A stretch of DNA of 11,723 nt. It comes from Saccoglossus kowalevskii. Its lineage: Eukaryota; Hemichordata; Enteropneusta; Harrimaniidae. This document shows, piece by piece, positions 10,201 to 11,723 of the stretch. Both the position numbers and the translations under genes were made by a program. Positions within the stretch are counted from its first letter, which is position 1, and each line of letters begins with the position of its first letter. The stretch is from NCBI RefSeq assembly GCF_000003605.2, contig NW_003123417.1, positions 39,997 to 51,719 of the forward strand, given 5' to 3'. The notes beneath the pieces are model-generated. The model saw only the letters and a list, made by a program, of their open reading frames with translations, was not told where the DNA came from and searched no databases.

Positions 10201-11071
10201 GTTATCGCACTCTGTCAGTACAATGTGTTTCATACACTCGTCATCACTAGTCTAATCGTTCCAAAGAGACACACCATTACTAGCTTCCGATAAAGTTGTA
10301 AGGAATTATATTTGAATGCTAGATATTATCGTTTTTTTGCTGGAATCATTCTTTCAATCTGAGGTAATATATGTGTTCATATATTACCTCAGATTGTTTT
10401 GTGAAACAAATTGTTAGCCGCCAACACGGTTTCATAGCACCGCCAGCCTGGTAAACTCGCCTAAAAGTCTGTAATCTATCTATTCCCCTTGTCAATATTT
10501 AACACTTTATTTAAGGAAATTCTTTAACCTAGCTCGATGGTAAACAAATCGACCGTAAGAAGACTCTGATGTCACCGGATTTAGAACTACTGATGTATTT
10601 CCAAGATGGTTGGTTTACTATACAGTCCATCAAACAGCGTTGGTTTGTCCAGTGGAGCGATGAACGTCGTTTCAAATTTGGTATCCATGCAGACTCCTTA
10701 GTCGCTAAACATGTATGCGGAATACTTGGCAATGCAGATGGCACTAAAAATAACGACATGACAATGCCTAATAAGGCGAAAACCAAAGACCACAACAAGT
10801 TCGGCAAAAGTTGGCAAGTTCCAGGGTACGTGATTATAATATTACATGGACGCGGTAATAATTTACATCGTTCTTCACTTTTTTCTCTGTATCAAAGCGA
10901 TTTCTGCCAAGTTATTGTTGATTCATACTACTACTATAAAATATTTCTAACAGGCATTAATTTGAATTCTGTTTTCGACATCCTTTCATTCAAGGCAATG
11001 TATACCTATATTATTAACATTTTTCTTTCTTTTTCAGTTGTGAATACACCGATCTGTTCGCTGATTTCTAA
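7126..11071 (+). CDS. Secreted single-vWD-domain protein (six exons, 323 residues)
   Basis: Splice model: 7126-7212, 7898-7970, 9580-9816, 9938-10185, 10533-10825, 11038-11071. All introns are GT-AG and the phases (0, 1, 1, 0, 2) join into one frame ending in TAA at 11069-11071. Residues 1-20 form a signal peptide (hydrophobic FVLLMVTVAAVTV, probable cut after VNG). KEKR near residues 31-34 is a likely proprotein-convertase site. Residues about 60-132 are a beta-rich region I do not recognise. Residues 134-314 match a von Willebrand factor type D domain: CPC, GDPHYRTLDG (143-152), paired EHC/KDC cysteines, VCGILGNADG (276-285), NDM (289-291), FGKSW (305-309) and a last cysteine at 314. The second cysteine of the family's CGLCG motif is leucine. 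Seven cysteines remain in total, an odd number, so an intermolecular bond is possible. N-x-S/T sites occur at NSS (58-60) and NKT. The protein should be extracellular; its role is unknown. The join of exons 2 and 3 is the weakest point. Confidence 0.82.
7213..7897 (+). other. Intron 1
   Basis: A 685-bp intron with donor GTATTG and acceptor TTCTCAAAG. It contains a 9-bp inverted repeat with an 8-base centre at 7327-7352 and a T-rich region. The open frames at 7410-7688 (minus) and 7600-7800 (plus) show no motifs and are treated as chance. Confidence 0.7.
7898..7970 (+). CDS. Exon 2: propeptide cleavage site and linker
   Basis: Reads VKEKRSPSVSWVDLYRLMTG and then NWPD, with a strong donor G|GTAAGT-like GGTAAGTT. 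KEKR followed by SP would suit cleavage by a furin-like enzyme, releasing a propeptide of about 14 residues after the signal peptide. Ends in phase 1. Confidence 0.68.
7971..9579 (+). other. Intron 2 (may hide a further exon)
   Basis: At 1,609 bp this is the longest intron. Nothing in it is clearly coding in a compatible phase. Near its end, 9279-9337 carries three imperfect copies of a 19-20 bp unit (AAAATCGTCAGGCGT-like), inside a more GC-rich stretch up to 9475 that is open on the minus strand. Because a better-looking acceptor at 9610 would need a different phase, one extra small exon in this interval is possible. Confidence 0.55.
9279..9337. repeat. Three imperfect 19-20 bp direct repeats
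   Basis: Copies at 9279-9297, 9298-9317 and 9318-9337 share AAAA-(T)CGTC-GG(C/T)G. On the minus strand they read as APDDF, TPDVL and TPDDF in one open frame (9270-9479). The repeat is visible; any coding meaning is uncertain. Confidence 0.55.
9580..9816 (+). CDS. Exon 3: unrecognised beta-rich region
   Basis: Encodes residues 54-132, including SYFTGGTLRVTGFADGQTPP and FEVQYGGFKDCDIVKLEG, with one cysteine (106). I do not recognise the domain; alternation of hydrophobic and polar residues suggests beta strands. The donor CTTG|GTATGT is phase 1 and fits exon 4. The acceptor at 9578-9579 (GCACCAG) is chosen because it is the only nearby one that keeps frame with exon 2. The alternative ATTTCAG acceptor at 9609-9610 has a better sequence but the wrong phase. 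Confidence 0.65.
9938..10185 (+). CDS. Exon 4: first half of the vWD domain
   Basis: Acceptor TCTGTCACAG, entering in phase 1. Encodes ECPCLEGTGQGDPHYRTLDG, then LTYQGEHCSYVVSKDC and a stretch ending GKHIIMAGKGLTT. GDPHYxTLDG and the pair of cysteines around a Y-x-V core are hallmark features of the start of vWD domains. The donor ACG|GTAAAC is phase 0. The exon has far higher G and C than the introns around it. Confidence 0.88.
10186..10532 (+). other. Intron 4, with a perfect hairpin
   Basis: A 347-bp intron splitting the vWD domain at TT|LDGK, the strand that in the family carries the xVNG turn. Its notable content is the 42-base perfect hairpin at 10355-10396. Confidence 0.75.
10355..10396. 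repeat. Perfect 19-bp hairpin with 4-base loop
   Basis: Bases 10355-10373 (starting CAATCTGAGGTAATATATG) are the exact reverse complement of 10378-10396, separated by TGTT. There is no mismatch. In the intron RNA this would form a stable stem; in DNA it could extrude as a cruciform. Origin unknown. Confidence 0.9.
10533..10825 (+). CDS. Exon 5: second half of the vWD domain
   Basis: Acceptor TTTAACCTAG, phase 0. Encodes residues 216-312 plus two bases of 313, beginning LDGKQIDRKK. The key parts are WFTIQSIKQRWFVQW (242-256), VCGILGNADG (276-285), NNDMTMP (288-294) and FGKSWQVPG (305-313). The family's CGLCGNxNG is here CGILGNADG, keeping the Asn/Asp loop thought to bind calcium in related D domains but losing the second cysteine. 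The donor CCAGG|GTACGT is phase 2. Confidence 0.88.
11038..11071 (+). CDS. Exon 6: last exon
   Basis: A strong pyrimidine tract and acceptor (TTTCTTTCTTTTTCAG) precede it. Joined in phase 2 it completes glycine 313 and reads CEYTDLFADF, then TAA. The cysteine follows the FGxSW motif as is usual at the end of vWD domains, which supports this join over read-through of the intron. Confidence 0.82.
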
Positions 11072-11377
11072 ACTCCAAATCACACCCTGTCATCGTGTAG
11101 ACGACCTTGACCATGCCATTGCTCTTCATGAATTAAATTTTGGATAAACAGCAGCAGGCTGGAAGGCTGTATTTTGTTTATTTCACCTCTCCCGTCTCGC
11201 ACTAATTTTATTTTCCAGGCTGTCCTTTGCTTGCTATTGGGTTAATTTATGAATCGTATTGAAATGTAATCTAAAAACAAAATAAGCTATGGCAAGGAAG
11301 TTTGGCAGAATGGACAGCAGATACAAAGCGTTTTCTCCTTCCGACGTCATTACACCATCTCCCATTTGGTCACGCCC

Positions 11378-11465
11378 ATAGTTATACTTTATTATTACTA
11401 TAGTTATACTTTATTATTACTATAGTTATACTTTATTATTACTATAGTTATACTTTATTATTACT
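11378..11465 (+). repeat. 22-bp minisatellite, four exact copies
   Basis: Units at 11378-11399, 11400-11421, 11422-11443 and 11444-11465, each beginning ATAGTTATAC and ending TTATTATTACT, all identical, with a three-base start of a fifth. The exact identity suggests recent expansion, so copy number probably varies between individuals. Confidence 0.93.
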
Positions 11466-11525
11466 ATAATGTCTCTTAGGAATCGTATTGTATCATTTAG
11501 ATTTTGTAGTTCATGTTCATGTAGA

Positions 11526-11531
11526 AATAAA
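11526..11531 (+). terminator. Poly(A) signal AATAAA
   Basis: A canonical hexamer 455 bases after the stop, followed 20-35 bases later by a GT-rich stretch (TGTTCAGTGTTGGTG), as expected of a cleavage and polyadenylation site for the complete vWD gene. Confidence 0.6.
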
Positions 11532-11602
11532 AATGTATGGCATATGCAAATGTTCAGTGTTGGTGAAAGAATACTAGAAAAATATTACATTGCTACATTC
11601 GT

Positions 11603-11626
11603 AAATGTTCTATTAAATGTTCTATT
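11603..11626 (+). repeat. 12-bp direct repeat, two copies
   Basis: AAATGTTCTATT occurs twice in direct succession at 11603-11614 and 11615-11626. A small tandem duplication in the spacer after the gene. Confidence 0.8.
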
Positions 11627-11723
11627 AAAAATGTTTAATGTATTGCCCATATATTGGCACATTATCAGCTGTTCCAATAGTTACCAGACCCAAATGGACG
11701 CCGGGATCTCGTTGGCAGCGAGA

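Larger units (their letters stand above)
11072..11550 (+). other. 3'UTR of the complete vWD gene
   Basis: From the stop to just beyond the AATAAA at 11526-11531. It includes the 22-bp minisatellite at 11378-11465 and no plausible coding sequence. The cleavage point is inferred from the signal and the GT-rich sequence at 11551-11565. Confidence 0.55.

Noticed and set aside
10569-11147. Single 192-codon reading from exon 5 through intron 5
   Set aside because: The frame past 10825 loses family resemblance and becomes AT-rich. A GTACGT donor and a strong TTTTTCAG acceptor restore a terminal cysteine and a stop, so this is exon plus intron read-through.

Overview
The window looks like nuclear DNA of a marine invertebrate, most likely a mollusc or another lophotrochozoan. 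It is AT-rich, it has GT-AG introns, TATA and AATAAA signals and large gene-poor spacers, and it carries a tandem-repeat transposable element whose build recalls the 'pearl' type elements of bivalves. No bacterial operon, rRNA or tRNA is visible. The species cannot be fixed from this sequence.

Layout: (1) 2-88 is the last 28 codons of a gene whose body lies off the left edge; these residues match the end of a von Willebrand factor type D (vWD) domain. Its 3'UTR probably runs to about 810. (2) 816-7076 is a spacer of more than 6 kb with no credible gene. It holds a young 42-bp inverted-repeat fold-back element (1187-1328), a cluster of CCTATAGG palindromes (about 1683-1885), a roughly 1.34-kb non-autonomous element with 10-bp terminal inverted repeats, about five diverged core repeats, a cytosine/guanine-rich microsatellite and a terminal hairpin (3924-5265), and several small palindromes. 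(3) 7077-11531 holds one complete gene on the + strand: TATA box, six exons (7126-7212, 7898-7970, 9580-9816, 9938-10185, 10533-10825, 11038-11071) and a poly(A) signal. My splice model encodes 323 residues: signal peptide, short propeptide ending in a KEKR site, a cysteine-poor beta-rich region, and one vWD domain with a degenerate CGxxGN motif. Intron 4 contains a perfect 19-bp hairpin, and the 3'UTR contains four exact copies of a 22-bp minisatellite. (4) The last 40 bases turn GC-rich and may enter another exon.

The two protein-coding pieces align without gaps over 22 residues (9 identities) at the end of the vWD domain and lie on the same strand, so the simplest reading is a local tandem family of secreted vWD proteins separated by a repeat-rich spacer. 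The biological role of these proteins (mucus, shell or extracellular matrix, immunity) cannot be decided from sequence alone.
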